Numbered from the stretch's first letter, positions 6,621 through 14,055 are shown. The stretch is 28,734 bases of DNA from JBIOJM01 sp044450785 (GCA_044450785.1 JBIOJM010000097.1:1-28734); one strand, 5' to 3'. Notes: generated from the letters alone by a model not told the origin. A program made the numbers and translations.

Positions 6621-7394
6621 ATGGTCATGCATGCGGTCCCGGAAATGACGATTGCCGGTCGAAAAGGCCAGGCGGCCGAAGCCGCGGATCGGCTTGCCGT
6701 CCGGGTCCGTGCGCTCACCAAGTCATTCGGCAGTGGGGAGCAGCGCGTCGAGGCGCTGCGCGGCATCGACTGGGATGTTTACACGGGTCAGATGACGCTC
6801 ATCGTCGGCCCGTCGGGCTGCGGCAAGACGACGTTGCTGTCGGTCATCGCCGGCATCCTCGACTGCGATTGCGGTGAGGTGAGCATCTACGGACGCGAGC
6901 TGACGACGATGAGCGACCGGGCGCGGACCCGGTTCCGCGCTCAATACATCGGGTTCGTGTTTCAGCAATACAACCTCTTGCCCGCGCTCACGGCCGCCGA
7001 GAACGCGGCCATCCCGCTGGTGATCGCCGGGTGGTCGAAGCAGCGGGCCGTGTGCCGGGCGGGCGAGGTGCTCAAGGCGCTCGGCATGGACAAGAAGCTC
7101 CAGAGTCTACCGGGCGAGCTCTCCGGCGGCCAGATGCAGCGAGTGGCGATCGCGCGCGCCCTGGTTCACGAACCGCGGCTTCTCGTCTGCGACGAACCCA
7201 CGGCCGCGCTGGACCATGAAACGGGAATGACGGTCATGGAGCTGCTGCGCGACGCCGCGGTCCGTCCCGATCGAGCGCTGGTCGTCGTGACGCACGACAA
7301 CCGCGTCTTCGGCTTCGGCGATCGGATCGCGTACATGGACGATGGCAAGATCGCCCGCGTCGAGGAGGGGTCGGGCGACATCGTCCGCCCGTGA
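6621..7394 (+). CDS. ABC exporter ATPase, DevA/LolD/MacB-like
   Basis: The protein has 257 residues. ATG 6621 is chosen because AGGA lies 8 bases upstream; the frame is open further up but without a ribosome site. The complete ATPase motif set is present: Walker A GPSGCGKT (63-70), Q-loop in FVFQQYNLLP, signature LSGGQ (167-171), Walker B LLVCDEP with catalytic E192, and H-loop VVTHD. The sequence around FQQYNLLPALTAAENAAIPL is typical of the MacB/LolD/DevA group, which powers permeases of the FtsX fold. The N-terminal 25 residues before the nucleotide-binding domain are a poorly conserved extension. It follows the permease after 47 bases and precedes the membrane-fusion gene. Confidence 0.9.
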   Translation: MVMHAVPEMTIAGRKGQAAEAADRLAVRVRALTKSFGSGEQRVEALRGIDWDVYTGQMTLIVGPSGCGKTTLLSVIAGILDCDCGEVSIYGRELTTMSDRARTRFRAQYIGFVFQQYNLLPALTAAENAAIPLVIAGWSKQRAVCRAGEVLKALGMDKKLQSLPGELSGGQMQRVAIARALVHEPRLLVCDEPTAALDHETGMTVMELLRDAAVRPDRALVVVTHDNRVFGFGDRIAYMDDGKIARVEEGSGDIVRP

Positions 7395-7441
7395 ACGCTG
7401 CCGATCGATCCGTCACATCCCCGCCAGGGGTCGAGGTCTTC

Positions 7442-8560
7442 ATGATCGCAAAATATGTGCTGCCGACGTTAGCATTGGCTGGTTTGCTGTTCGCAATCCA
7501 CACGGTGGTCGACGCGCGTCAGCCGCGGCCCACGGCTCAGCCGTTGATCGAGCCGCCGGCGCGGCCGGCGCGCGTCACCATGATCGCGGGATCCGGGCTG
7601 GTCGAGGCGCTCCGGGAGAACATTCCGATCGGCGTGAACATCCCGGGCGTGGTCACCGAGGTCTTCGTCAAGAAGGGCGAAAAGGTCAAGGCGGGGGCTC
7701 CGCTCTTCCGGATCGACGACCGCGATTACCGGGCGCAGCTCGCGGTTCGCGAGGCGGAGCTGGTCTCCGCGGAAGCGCAGCTCCACAAGCTGATCGCCGC
7801 GCCCCGGCCCGAGGACATCCCACCCGCGCGGGCAGCGGTCGAAGAGGCCCAGGCCAGGATGGACGATGCCGAAGCCGCCCTGGCCCGGACCGAGAGACTG
7901 TTCCAGAGGCAGATGATCGCCGCGAGCGATTACGACAAGGACCGCTACGCTTTTCACGCCGCCAAGGCGACCTGTGCCAAGGCCAAGGCGGACCTCGAGC
8001 GGATCCTGGCGGGAAGCTGGAAGGAAGACATCGAAATCGCCAGGGCCGCCGTCCGGCTCGCCCAGAGCCAGGCCGAGACGATCAAGACCGATCTCGCGCG
8101 GCTCACCATCCGCGCCCCGATGGATGGGGAAATCCTCCAGCTCAACGTCCGGCTCGGTCAGTACGCCGCCTTCGCCTGGAAGGAGCCGATGATCGTGCTC
8201 GGCGACAGCAAGCGCCTGCACGTGCGGGTCGACATCGATGAGAACGACCTTCCGTATTTTTCAAAAGGCGCCGAGGCGGTAGCCACCCTCAAGGGCCGTC
8301 CTCAGGTGCGATTCCCCTTGAAGTTCGTGTACGTCGAGCCCTATGTCATCCCCAAGCAAAGCTTGACCGGCTACAACTCCGAGCGAGTCGATACGCGCGT
8401 GCTCCAGGCCATTTACGAACTCGCCGAGGATCGGCCGCCGGACATCTACATCGGCCAGCAAATGGACGTCTACTTGAAGGCTGCCGCGGCTTCCACCGGG
8501 GCCCCGAACGACCTGGGGGGGAAAGACGCGCGGCTGCCCTTTGCGGAAAAGGGGCTCTAG
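7442..8560 (+). CDS. HlyD/DevB-type membrane-fusion protein
   Basis: The protein has 372 residues from ATG 7442, which has a GAGG 7 bases upstream and starts directly with a membrane anchor (MIAKYVLPTLALAGLLFAIH). An alternative GTG at 7391 overlaps the ATPase stop by 4 bases and would add 17 residues. The lipoyl-like domain is readable in two halves (GVVTEVFVKKGEKVKAGAPL and LTIRAPMDGEILQLNVRLGQ). They are separated by an alpha-helical hairpin rich in Ala/Glu/Arg that should span the periplasm, and beta-barrel strands follow. It links the inner-membrane ABC pair to the outer envelope. No outer-membrane TolC-like gene is in the window, so the outer partner must be encoded elsewhere. Confidence 0.88.
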   Translation: MIAKYVLPTLALAGLLFAIHTVVDARQPRPTAQPLIEPPARPARVTMIAGSGLVEALRENIPIGVNIPGVVTEVFVKKGEKVKAGAPLFRIDDRDYRAQLAVREAELVSAEAQLHKLIAAPRPEDIPPARAAVEEAQARMDDAEAALARTERLFQRQMIAASDYDKDRYAFHAAKATCAKAKADLERILAGSWKEDIEIARAAVRLAQSQAETIKTDLARLTIRAPMDGEILQLNVRLGQYAAFAWKEPMIVLGDSKRLHVRVDIDENDLPYFSKGAEAVATLKGRPQVRFPLKFVYVEPYVIPKQSLTGYNSERVDTRVLQAIYELAEDRPPDIYIGQQMDVYLKAAAASTGAPNDLGGKDARLPFAEKGL

Positions 8561-8628
8561 CAAGGATGAAGGATGAAAACGAAGGAGACTTCTCGCTCAT
8601 CACCACCCGGTCGAGGGGAAAGGCCTAC

Positions 8629-8709
8629 ACTAACCCGAAGTGTCAGCGAGGGATGCCGCAAGTCTCTTGCGGCGCGACGCCAGCGCCCTCGCTCACGCTT
8701 CGGGTTGGT
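8629..8709. repeat. Nested palindromic dispersed repeat between convergent genes
   Basis: The outer arms 8629-8652 and 8686-8709 pair at 21 of 24 positions (core AACCCGAAG / CTTCGGGTT). Inside them is a perfect 8-base hairpin, GCCGCAAG TCT CTTGCGGC (8655-8673). A spurious translation gives the TNPKCQRG and SLTLRVG strings that I recall from many falsely predicted planctomycete ORFs, so this is probably a member of a family-wide repeat. It lies between the exporter operon end (8560) and the convergent gene end (8796), and the transcript could act as a two-way terminator. Confidence 0.75.
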
Positions 8710-8795
8710 ATGTGGGACGACTCTCGTAGCGGACTTGGACCGGCGAGTGCCGGGTTTGCTGGTGGTCTTCAGCGAGAAGTCTCAAAAGAAGGGTT

Positions 8796-9356
8796 CTATT
8801 CATCCTTCTTTTGGGGATCGGCGGGGGGAATGATTCGAAACTTGACGATCTGGGTCGCCGGTGGCCCTTTGGCGATCTCATCGTGCAGGATGATGGTCAG
8901 GTCATAGTCGCCCGGCGGGAGCCCCTTGAGCGCGATCACGTTCTTCAGATAGATGAAACGGGGCCGCTCTCGACTCTTGGGATTGTATTCGAACATCTTG
9001 AGTTTCTGGCGGAGGATCGCTTTCTCCCCGCGCTTGCGGATCTGAAAGTCCGGCACGAGATGAGCTTGATACTCGCCGTCGACCAGCTTCGTCTCGAATC
9101 CGACGGGCCGCAGATAGACCAGCAGCTTCTCCTCGCTGGTCTGGGCCGCGCCCGGCAGCCGTTCGTAATCCTCGTAACCATCGATCGACCGGCAGACGAC
9201 GCCCGATGACATGCGCAGCGAGGTTGCTTGCTGTGCGGGTTTGTCCGCGGAGTCCTGGCTCGCGGAGCCGGCGGCACGGCACTCGATCGGAATCGGAACA
9301 AGCGGGAAACTCAGGCCGAGCCACACTGCCGGCAATATCAGCACTTGGGCGCGCAT
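8796..9356 (-). CDS. Secreted protein of unknown function
   Basis: The protein has 186 residues from ATG 9356 (MRAQVLILPAVWLGLSF), which begins a signal peptide with probable cleavage near CRAAGSA; GAGAGAT lies about 8 bases upstream. The mature part has a patch of alternating hydrophobic residues (KLLVYLRPVGFETKLVDG, RFIYLKNVIALKGLPPGDYDL) consistent with a beta-sandwich. I do not recognise a family. The same reading frame continues upstream through the spacer into the PEP-CTERM gene, producing an apparent 584-residue ORF. This is a by-product of the frameshift there and of a stop-free spacer. The gene is convergent with the exporter operon, and the last coding bases form a GGATGAA repeat ending in TAG. 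Confidence 0.7.
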   Translation of the reverse strand: MRAQVLILPAVWLGLSFPLVPIPIECRAAGSASQDSADKPAQQATSLRMSSGVVCRSIDGYEDYERLPGAAQTSEEKLLVYLRPVGFETKLVDGEYQAHLVPDFQIRKRGEKAILRQKLKMFEYNPKSRERPRFIYLKNVIALKGLPPGDYDLTIILHDEIAKGPPATQIVKFRIIPPADPQKKDE

Positions 9357-9554
9357 CGGGGATCTCTCATCGAAGGGCGCGGTCGGTTTCGGATCTTCGG
9401 GACATCTCGGCGGGACGGAATCTTCGGCAGACCCGTTCGGACCCGGAATCCATGTTGCCGGGCGATCCAGTTGGTCGTCAAGGACCAGCAGTGACGATCG
9501 AAGGATTGGTGGGGGAAAGGAGGAGCGTTCGGGACGGGAGGGGAAACGAAGGAA

Positions 9555-9594
9555 GCCTGGAGGAAAACGGCCGGACTTCGCCGTCTTTCCAGGC
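9555..9594 (-). terminator. Hairpin downstream of the PEP-CTERM gene
   Basis: Arms GCCTGGA (9555-9561) and TCCAGGC (9588-9594) close an inner stem CGGC/GCCG. It lies 60 bases after the PEP-CTERM stop on the minus strand and is followed by TTCCTTCGTTTCCCC, which is pyrimidine-rich but not a clean U-tract. It is a possible terminator. The rest of the 298-base spacer 9357-9654 shows nothing else. Confidence 0.4.
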
Positions 9595-9654
9595 CGATGT
9601 ACAGGATGGCGGTCTGAGGGAACAGCCGCTCTCTTGCGCAGGGATGCGTTTATG

Positions 9655-10550
9655 TCATTGGCGGATTCGAGACAACGACGAAGAGGGGCGGGCCCGCCGG
9701 CAGCGGCGGTGGCTCCAGGCCAACCCACCGGCCAGGCCGGCCCAGACCAGCCAGGTGGCCGGTTCCGGAATTTCCTGCGCCTCGATCGGCGTGGCGAATA
9801 CGTAATCCTTGCCGGTGACGAGCTCTGCACCGAGCCGTCCTGCGCGCTGACGACCAGGCCGTTCAGGGGATTCGCACCGAGCAACTTGCTGAAGTTGGTG
9901 ATCGAAAACTCGAAGCCGGGATGCGCGGCGCTGGGGTCGAAGGCAAGGTTGCCCATCCCCGCGGTGAGCATCTTGCCGAAACTGGTCACGAGGTCGTAGT
10001 TCGTGCCGGCGGTGCCTCCGGCCGGCGTCCAGTTGGAGACGGAGAATCCGTCGAGGCCGGTGCCTGCCTGCGCCTTGTTGCCGGGGACTCCGGCCACGAT
10101 GACGGGCGACGGTGGATTGCTGGCGTTAAACGTGCCGGACAAGGGAGCGAACGCGACGGCCATCGCCTTGTCGCCGCCGAAATTCGCGGGGTCAGAGCCG
10201 CCGGCCGCCGTCAGCCGGGGGTCGGGCGTGCCGGGTGTCCCGTTCCCGTCGACGTTGCCGGCGATGCCGAACGTGTTCACCCCGACGTACATGGTGTCCG
10301 TCTTGGCGTCATAGCCGAGCCGGATATCCTGGATGTTCCACCCGGAGACAAGGCCGCTACTGGTCATCCATGCCGGTTGTGCGATGTGGATGGGCGTGTC
10401 GCTGTGGGGGATGACCACCACTTCCGGGTTGGTCGTCGAGAAATCGTTCGCGACGTTCCCCGTGAACGTAATTGGATCAGCCGCGACGGATCGGGCTACG
10501 AGCAAAGCGACGCCGAGCACGCCAATCCGGAGCACCATTCGGCCTACCAT
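9655..10550 (-). pseudogene. PEP-CTERM secreted protein with a frameshift before its sorting tail
   Basis: The start ATG at 10550 has AAGGAG 8 bases upstream and a signal peptide (MVGRMVLRIGVLGVALLVARSVAA). The mature part is paralogous to the divergent gene at 10821: ITFTGNVANDF versus VNFTGIVPVDF, IRLGYDAKTDTMYVGVN versus IRVSYDAVTDTLSVGLN, and HPGFEFSITNFSKL versus HPNLEFNIDHFSQL. After VVSAQDG (near 9836) the frame breaks. Adding one base restores GAELVTGKDYVFATP and then a typical PEP-CTERM tail: IPEPATWLVWAGLAG, a hydrophobic stretch, and RRCRRAR before TGA at 9655. The intended product has about 298 residues. Without the correction the frame runs on to 8796. A sequencing error, a true mutation or phase variation are all possible; no slippery heptamer is seen at the break. 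Confidence 0.72.
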
Positions 10551-10820
10551 GTCGAGGCTCCTTCCTCGTTAACGTCCTTCGCACCCTGCCGGGCCGCCGC
10601 AAATCAGCGACGACCTGGCTGGGACGACCACTGCACCAGAGTGGCCCTTGATACCAAAGCGGCACGAGCGGGCCGTCCCCGGAGCGGCCTGGCCGGTCAG
10701 TTGTTTCGCACGCCGGGTCGTCCTGAAGGTCGGTGACTTGTTCACTGAGTCGTCGGGTGACCCTTCCCTGTTGGAGCCGCTCCCGTTCGGGAGCGAACCC
10801 GTAAGAAAGGATGAGGGGCG
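10551..10820. promoter_or_regulatory. Divergent intergenic region with a leader hairpin
   Basis: This 270-base spacer must carry promoters for both paralogues. I see no convincing -35/-10 pair. A perfect hairpin, CGCTCCC GTTC GGGAGCG (10778-10795), lies 25 bases before the ATG at 10821 and just upstream of its ribosome site (AGGATGAGGGG), so it could affect translation or mRNA stability. Confidence 0.4.
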
Positions 10821-12374
10821 ATGTTCCTGATCTTCAAGTTGCTCCAGGCCGCTCGGATGTGGAGTCGCCGCCGCAGTGGTCCCAAGACGGCCAAACGTCA
10901 CACTGTCGCGGTGGAACAACTAGATCATCGGCAGTTGCTCAGCGTTAACTTCACCGGAATCGTCCCAGTCGATTTTCCCGCTACAGAACAACCAGGCGTT
11001 GTCACCTTCAACTCCTCGAATACACCGGGCATTCAGCACCCAATCATCCCACCAACCCTGCAACCACTCATTCCGGTGTCAGGCTTCGACCTCTCGGAGA
11101 TCCGCGTCTCGTACGACGCCGTGACGGACACCCTCAGCGTCGGGCTGAATCAGCCCCCCGCCAATCCGTCGAACCCATCGTCCGGGTCGGTGATCGCGGG
11201 TGATGCGGATGATAACGGCAACGCGGGAACTGTCAACCCCGCCGTTGAGACGGCCGCGCCTGGGTTTACCGAGTTCTACGCGATGGGCGGCCCGGAGACG
11301 ATGGCGACCTTCCTCGACTTCTCGGGCACGGGGATTCCGCAGATCGTCGCGGGGTTCTCGAATGTGCCTCCCTCGCCCACGTCGACCGATCCCTCGCCGC
11401 AAAAACCCTACCAGGTTGCGCTGGCGATTCCGAACGGGGGCAATCCCCATGGAGTGCCCACGTTCGGCACACCCTTGCCGGCCTTCACCGGCAACGTCTA
11501 CCTCAATAATTCCGCGCTGCATCCCAACCTCGAATTCAACATCGATCACTTCTCACAGCTTTATCTGGCCGAGACCGGCAAGGCGTTGACACCGAGCAGC
11601 GTGATCGGCATCGGCGGGTTTGCAGGCTCTCCTGACGACATCGGGATCAGCGACGCCTTCTTCCCCGAAAACACGTTTACCGTCAGCCAGGCGACGGTAC
11701 CTCCCGCGAACCCGATTCCTTCGCCCCCGATCGTGATCAACCCGCACGAGCACCGGATCATCGACACCGCACACCGCGATCTGGTGCGGGTCTCGATCTT
11801 CGGGACCTCGGGATTCCCCGTGTCGGACATCAATCCGTCAACTGTCGAGCTCGACGGCGTGCACGCCATCGCGAGTATCACCCGCAAGGTCAGGAGGAAC
11901 GAGTTCCCGTTCGCCACCTACGTCTTCGTGGGCGACGAGTTGAACCTGCCCGCGGGTTTGACGACCGCGACCCTGACCGGCCAGACCAAGAGCGGAGTGA
12001 CGTTTGAATCGCAGAAGGATGTGCTCAACATCCCGGATTCGGCTCGGGTTTTCGGCCGGCTCAAGAAATACATGGGGAATGCCTCCTTCTACAAGGCGCT
12101 GGCCAAGTTCGAAGCACGGCACCCCGCGACCGTGGTCTCGGTCAACAACACGCCGGTGACCGCGGTCTCCCGGAACCCGGCAGCCCGCGGCGCAGCCCAG
12201 ATCCGGGTCGACTACACTCCCGCGGTCTCCTCCGCGGCCAAGGCGGCCAGGGAGGCCGACAAGGTCAAGGTTCGCCCCGTGGTTTCGATCAAACGGAGTA
12301 CGGCGGCGCCCGAGCGAACAAACGTTCCCGTCCGGCTTCGGCACAGCCTGGACCATTTCGTGAGCGGGGCTTGA
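10821..12374 (+). CDS. LEPR-XLL surface protein, paralogue of the divergent PEP-CTERM protein
   Basis: The protein has 517 residues; AGGATGAGGGG lies directly before ATG 10821. The N-terminus has a basic stretch and then VEQLDHRQLLS (residues 31-41), the planctomycete LEPR-XLL type motif seen at the start of many giant secreted proteins. Residues about 42-290 match the PEP-CTERM protein encoded divergently, block by block, including the Gly/Asn/Asp-rich segment GDADDNGNAGTVNP (GNVDGNGTPGTPDP in the other). Residues about 300-420 add a beta-rich domain (IVINPHEHRIIDTAHRDLVRVSIFG). The basic, Ala/Val-rich C-terminus ends without a sorting signal. Function is unknown; a structural envelope or extracellular role is inferred. 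The 110-base spacer after the stop has a CCCCGGCCGGGG palindrome (12432-12443). Confidence 0.82.
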   Translation: MFLIFKLLQAARMWSRRRSGPKTAKRHTVAVEQLDHRQLLSVNFTGIVPVDFPATEQPGVVTFNSSNTPGIQHPIIPPTLQPLIPVSGFDLSEIRVSYDAVTDTLSVGLNQPPANPSNPSSGSVIAGDADDNGNAGTVNPAVETAAPGFTEFYAMGGPETMATFLDFSGTGIPQIVAGFSNVPPSPTSTDPSPQKPYQVALAIPNGGNPHGVPTFGTPLPAFTGNVYLNNSALHPNLEFNIDHFSQLYLAETGKALTPSSVIGIGGFAGSPDDIGISDAFFPENTFTVSQATVPPANPIPSPPIVINPHEHRIIDTAHRDLVRVSIFGTSGFPVSDINPSTVELDGVHAIASITRKVRRNEFPFATYVFVGDELNLPAGLTTATLTGQTKSGVTFESQKDVLNIPDSARVFGRLKKYMGNASFYKALAKFEARHPATVVSVNNTPVTAVSRNPAARGAAQIRVDYTPAVSSAAKAAREADKVKVRPVVSIKRSTAAPERTNVPVRLRHSLDHFVSGA

Positions 12375-12489
12375 CCCGTCCGGCTTCAGGAGTTCTCATT
12401 TGATGTAGACAGGGTGTCAAGCGTCGATCGGCCCCGGCCGGGGTGAGCGGCGCATCCCGCATCGAGCCAGTGGGGAGGAGGGCGTTCGG

Positions 12490-12750
12490 GTGGCCGACTA
12501 CACTCCGTACCAGCGAAAGATCATCGACCGATACTACAAGAACCTGGATGCAATCAAGTTTCAGAGGCTTTCCGAGCTGGCGACCGACCTGTACCTGTCC
12601 GAGGGGAAGAAGCGCGACCGCCTCTGGAATCAAGTCGAGGAGAACCTTCGGAAGCTCGAGTTCCCCGAGAGGCGGGTCGCGCACCTCCTGCAGACACGCG
12701 ACCCGGCGCTCCTCGTTGGGATCCTCAAGGAGTTGGAGAGCGGAGCGTAG
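12490..12750 (+). CDS. Small conserved planctomycete hypothetical protein
   Basis: The protein has 86 residues from GTG 12490, with GGAGGAGGG about 9 bases upstream. It is fully alpha-helical in character and charged (MADYTPYQRKIIDRYYKNLD, KKRDRLWNQVEENLRKL), with no signal peptide or membrane segment. The YTPxQRKIIDRYY opening and the RLW...L..L...E..V..L pattern look familiar from planctomycete proteins of unknown function. No catalytic residues are evident. It starts 115 bases after the LEPR-XLL gene and could be co-transcribed with it. Confidence 0.75.
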   Translation: MADYTPYQRKIIDRYYKNLDAIKFQRLSELATDLYLSEGKKRDRLWNQVEENLRKLEFPERRVAHLLQTRDPALLVGILKELESGA

Positions 12751-13001
12751 CTAGCTCGAAGCGCAACATAAGCTGCGGGTGGCCGATGGCTCTCCGGACT
12801 GTTTCAAGACCAACTTTTCATCACCCTAGGGTCGGGCTTCGAGCGCAAACCCCGTCCGCGAATGCGACAAGTTGGGCGAGATCCCGATCCGTTGACCCCG
12901 GTGCACCTCCACCAAGAGAATCCCTGACGATCAAGAGTGAAACCAACACCACCGAAACTGGGATACAGCGCTGCGACGGGGCAGGCGGTCTCCACATTTT
13001 G
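12751..13001. other. Spacer without recognised gene
   Basis: The base composition and frames here give no believable gene. The longest candidate, on the minus strand (12804-13058), has no ribosome site and a composition unlike its neighbours. Confidence 0.5.
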
Positions 13002-13032
13002 TTGACACTCGAGACACACACTCCCGCTTAAA
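13002..13032 (+). promoter_or_regulatory. Promoter candidate upstream of the terminator hairpin
   Basis: A perfect TTGACA (13002-13007) is followed after 19 bases by CTTAAA (13027-13032), a weak -10 box at a slightly long distance. A transcript starting near 13040 would end at the terminator near 13110, giving an RNA of about 70 bases. Confidence 0.3.
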
Positions 13033-13072
13033 GACGTCGTGGTTCGCGCCGAGATCATCGCGATGGAATTAT

Positions 13073-13118
13073 CTGTAAGTCGAGACGCGACTTCGTCTTA
13101 CAGCGGTTTTTCGATTTT
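13073..13118 (+). terminator. Rho-independent terminator
   Basis: Arms at 13073-13083 and 13093-13103 pair at 10 of 11 positions (CTGTAAG / CTTACAG) and are followed by GGTTTTTCGATTTTTC. The U-tract is only on the plus-strand side. It ends either a read-through transcript from 12490-12750 or a short RNA started at 13002. Confidence 0.75.
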
Positions 13119-13141
13119 TCAGATATGGCTTTTTATTTCGT

Positions 13142-13182
13142 GTCAAGATTGACTTGACGCGGAAACGAGGGTTTTGTAAATT
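13142..13182 (+). promoter_or_regulatory. Promoter with overlapping inverted repeat for the XRE regulator
   Basis: TTGACG (13154-13159) and TAAATT (13177-13182) are 17 bases apart. The -35 box overlaps a perfect inverted repeat, GTCAAG (13142-13147) and CTTGAC (13153-13158), separated by 5 bases. This is the size of a dimer site for a Cro/C1-type protein and suggests autoregulation of the gene at 13385. The leader would be about 195 bases and contain the repeat cluster at 13225-13337. Confidence 0.5.
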
Positions 13183-13224
13183 TTTGATGATCCGATCACG
13201 CTTTTTGTGACCAAGTTTCCGACA

Positions 13225-13337
13225 GCGAATGATTGCGACATTGTCGGCGGCAAGCGGATCGGGGTGAGCGGCACGGCGCTAGCCGCCGGTCTCATCGGTG
13301 AATGATTGCGACATTGTCGCCGACGAGCGGATCGGGG
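13225..13337. repeat. Palindromic element between 40-base direct repeats
   Basis: Repeats 13225-13264 and 13298-13337 match at 36 of 40 positions (shared AATGATTGCGACATTGTCG) and are spaced 73 bases apart. Between them, overlapping by one base, is a REP-like copy at 13264-13293 with core GCGGCACGGCGCTAGCCGC. Each direct repeat has its own small hairpin, CGAC ATT GTCG. The cluster would lie in the leader of the XRE gene. Confidence 0.85.
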
Positions 13338-13384
13338 GCATGGAAGTTTTTCTTCTTTTACCTCAAAGTTGAGGAGTTACAGCG

Positions 13385-13918
13385 ATGTCGTTAGCTCAGC
13401 GAGTGCGTGATACTCGATACGCGAAGGGCTGGGGCCCCGATGAATTGGCCAATCGGGCCGAGATTTCCCGGACGGCTCTCTACCAGATTGAGAGTGGGAA
13501 GACCGGGCTTCCCCGCGCCGGCACGTTGAGGAGGATTGCCGTTGCTCTCGAGGTGCCCATGGAGGACCTGCTCGGAAATGAGGACCTGACCGAGCATGCT
13601 TTACAGGGTTCGGAACGACAGGGACTTCCGCGCCGTCCACCTGGTCTCCATGAATGGCTTCCCTCGGAAGGGGGACCGCTCGCGATGCCTGGCGGCGGCA
13701 ATTTCAAGACGCTGTCGGTCACAGGCAGCGAAGAGTCGCGCTTCACCGTGGAACCGCCGATTGCGAGCAAGGTCAACGTCCACGATTCGATCTTCGTGCG
13801 CGAGGGAGAGTTGATGTCGAAACTCCACGACCTGATTCACTCACCGATCGGCGATGGCGTCGCACGCATTGTTGAGGAGCTGCACGCACTGCTTCCGCGG
13901 ACTCGAACTTCGATCTGA
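13385..13918 (+). CDS. XRE-family transcriptional regulator
   Basis: The protein has 177 residues; GAGGAG lies 8 bases before ATG 13385. Residues 3-62 form a Cro/C1-type helix-turn-helix (LAQRVRDTRYAKGWGPDELA, ISRTALYQIESGKTGLPRAG, then IAVALEVPMEDLLG). The remaining 115 residues match no domain I recognise and probably serve in dimerisation or signal sensing. The promoter and inverted repeat at 13142-13182 suggest self-regulation. Its targets are unknown; the next genes on the strand encode a small secreted protein and the giant surface protein, which makes them plausible but unproven targets. Confidence 0.85.
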   Translation: MSLAQRVRDTRYAKGWGPDELANRAEISRTALYQIESGKTGLPRAGTLRRIAVALEVPMEDLLGNEDLTEHALQGSERQGLPRRPPGLHEWLPSEGGPLAMPGGGNFKTLSVTGSEESRFTVEPPIASKVNVHDSIFVREGELMSKLHDLIHSPIGDGVARIVEELHALLPRTRTSI

Positions 13919-14055
13919 CCGGCAGATTCCGGATCCAGTCGCGTTTTATCGGGTAGATTTCCTCAAGGAACCACATTGCGTTAGCGACGTCGCATCGATG
14001 TGCGCTCGGCTGGGCCGGCGCCGGGGCGTCGTCCTGGAATCCTTGAGGTACTTCC

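Noticed and set aside
7391..7441. GTG start of the HlyD-like gene overlapping the ATPase stop
   Set aside because: The added 17 residues (NAADRSVTSPPGVEVF) do not look like a signal or anchor, and ATG 7442 has its own GAGG site and begins at the membrane anchor. The GTG remains possible.
12440..12451. GGGGTGAGCGGC as a fifth palindromic element
   Set aside because: Only the first 12 bases match, and the palindromic core and flanking repeats are absent. It may be a decayed copy, but it cannot be supported.
12804..13058. 84-codon minus-strand open frame with a CLEC segment
   Set aside because: It has no ribosome site and a mixed composition, and only a single Cys pair suggests anything, so a chance frame is more likely.
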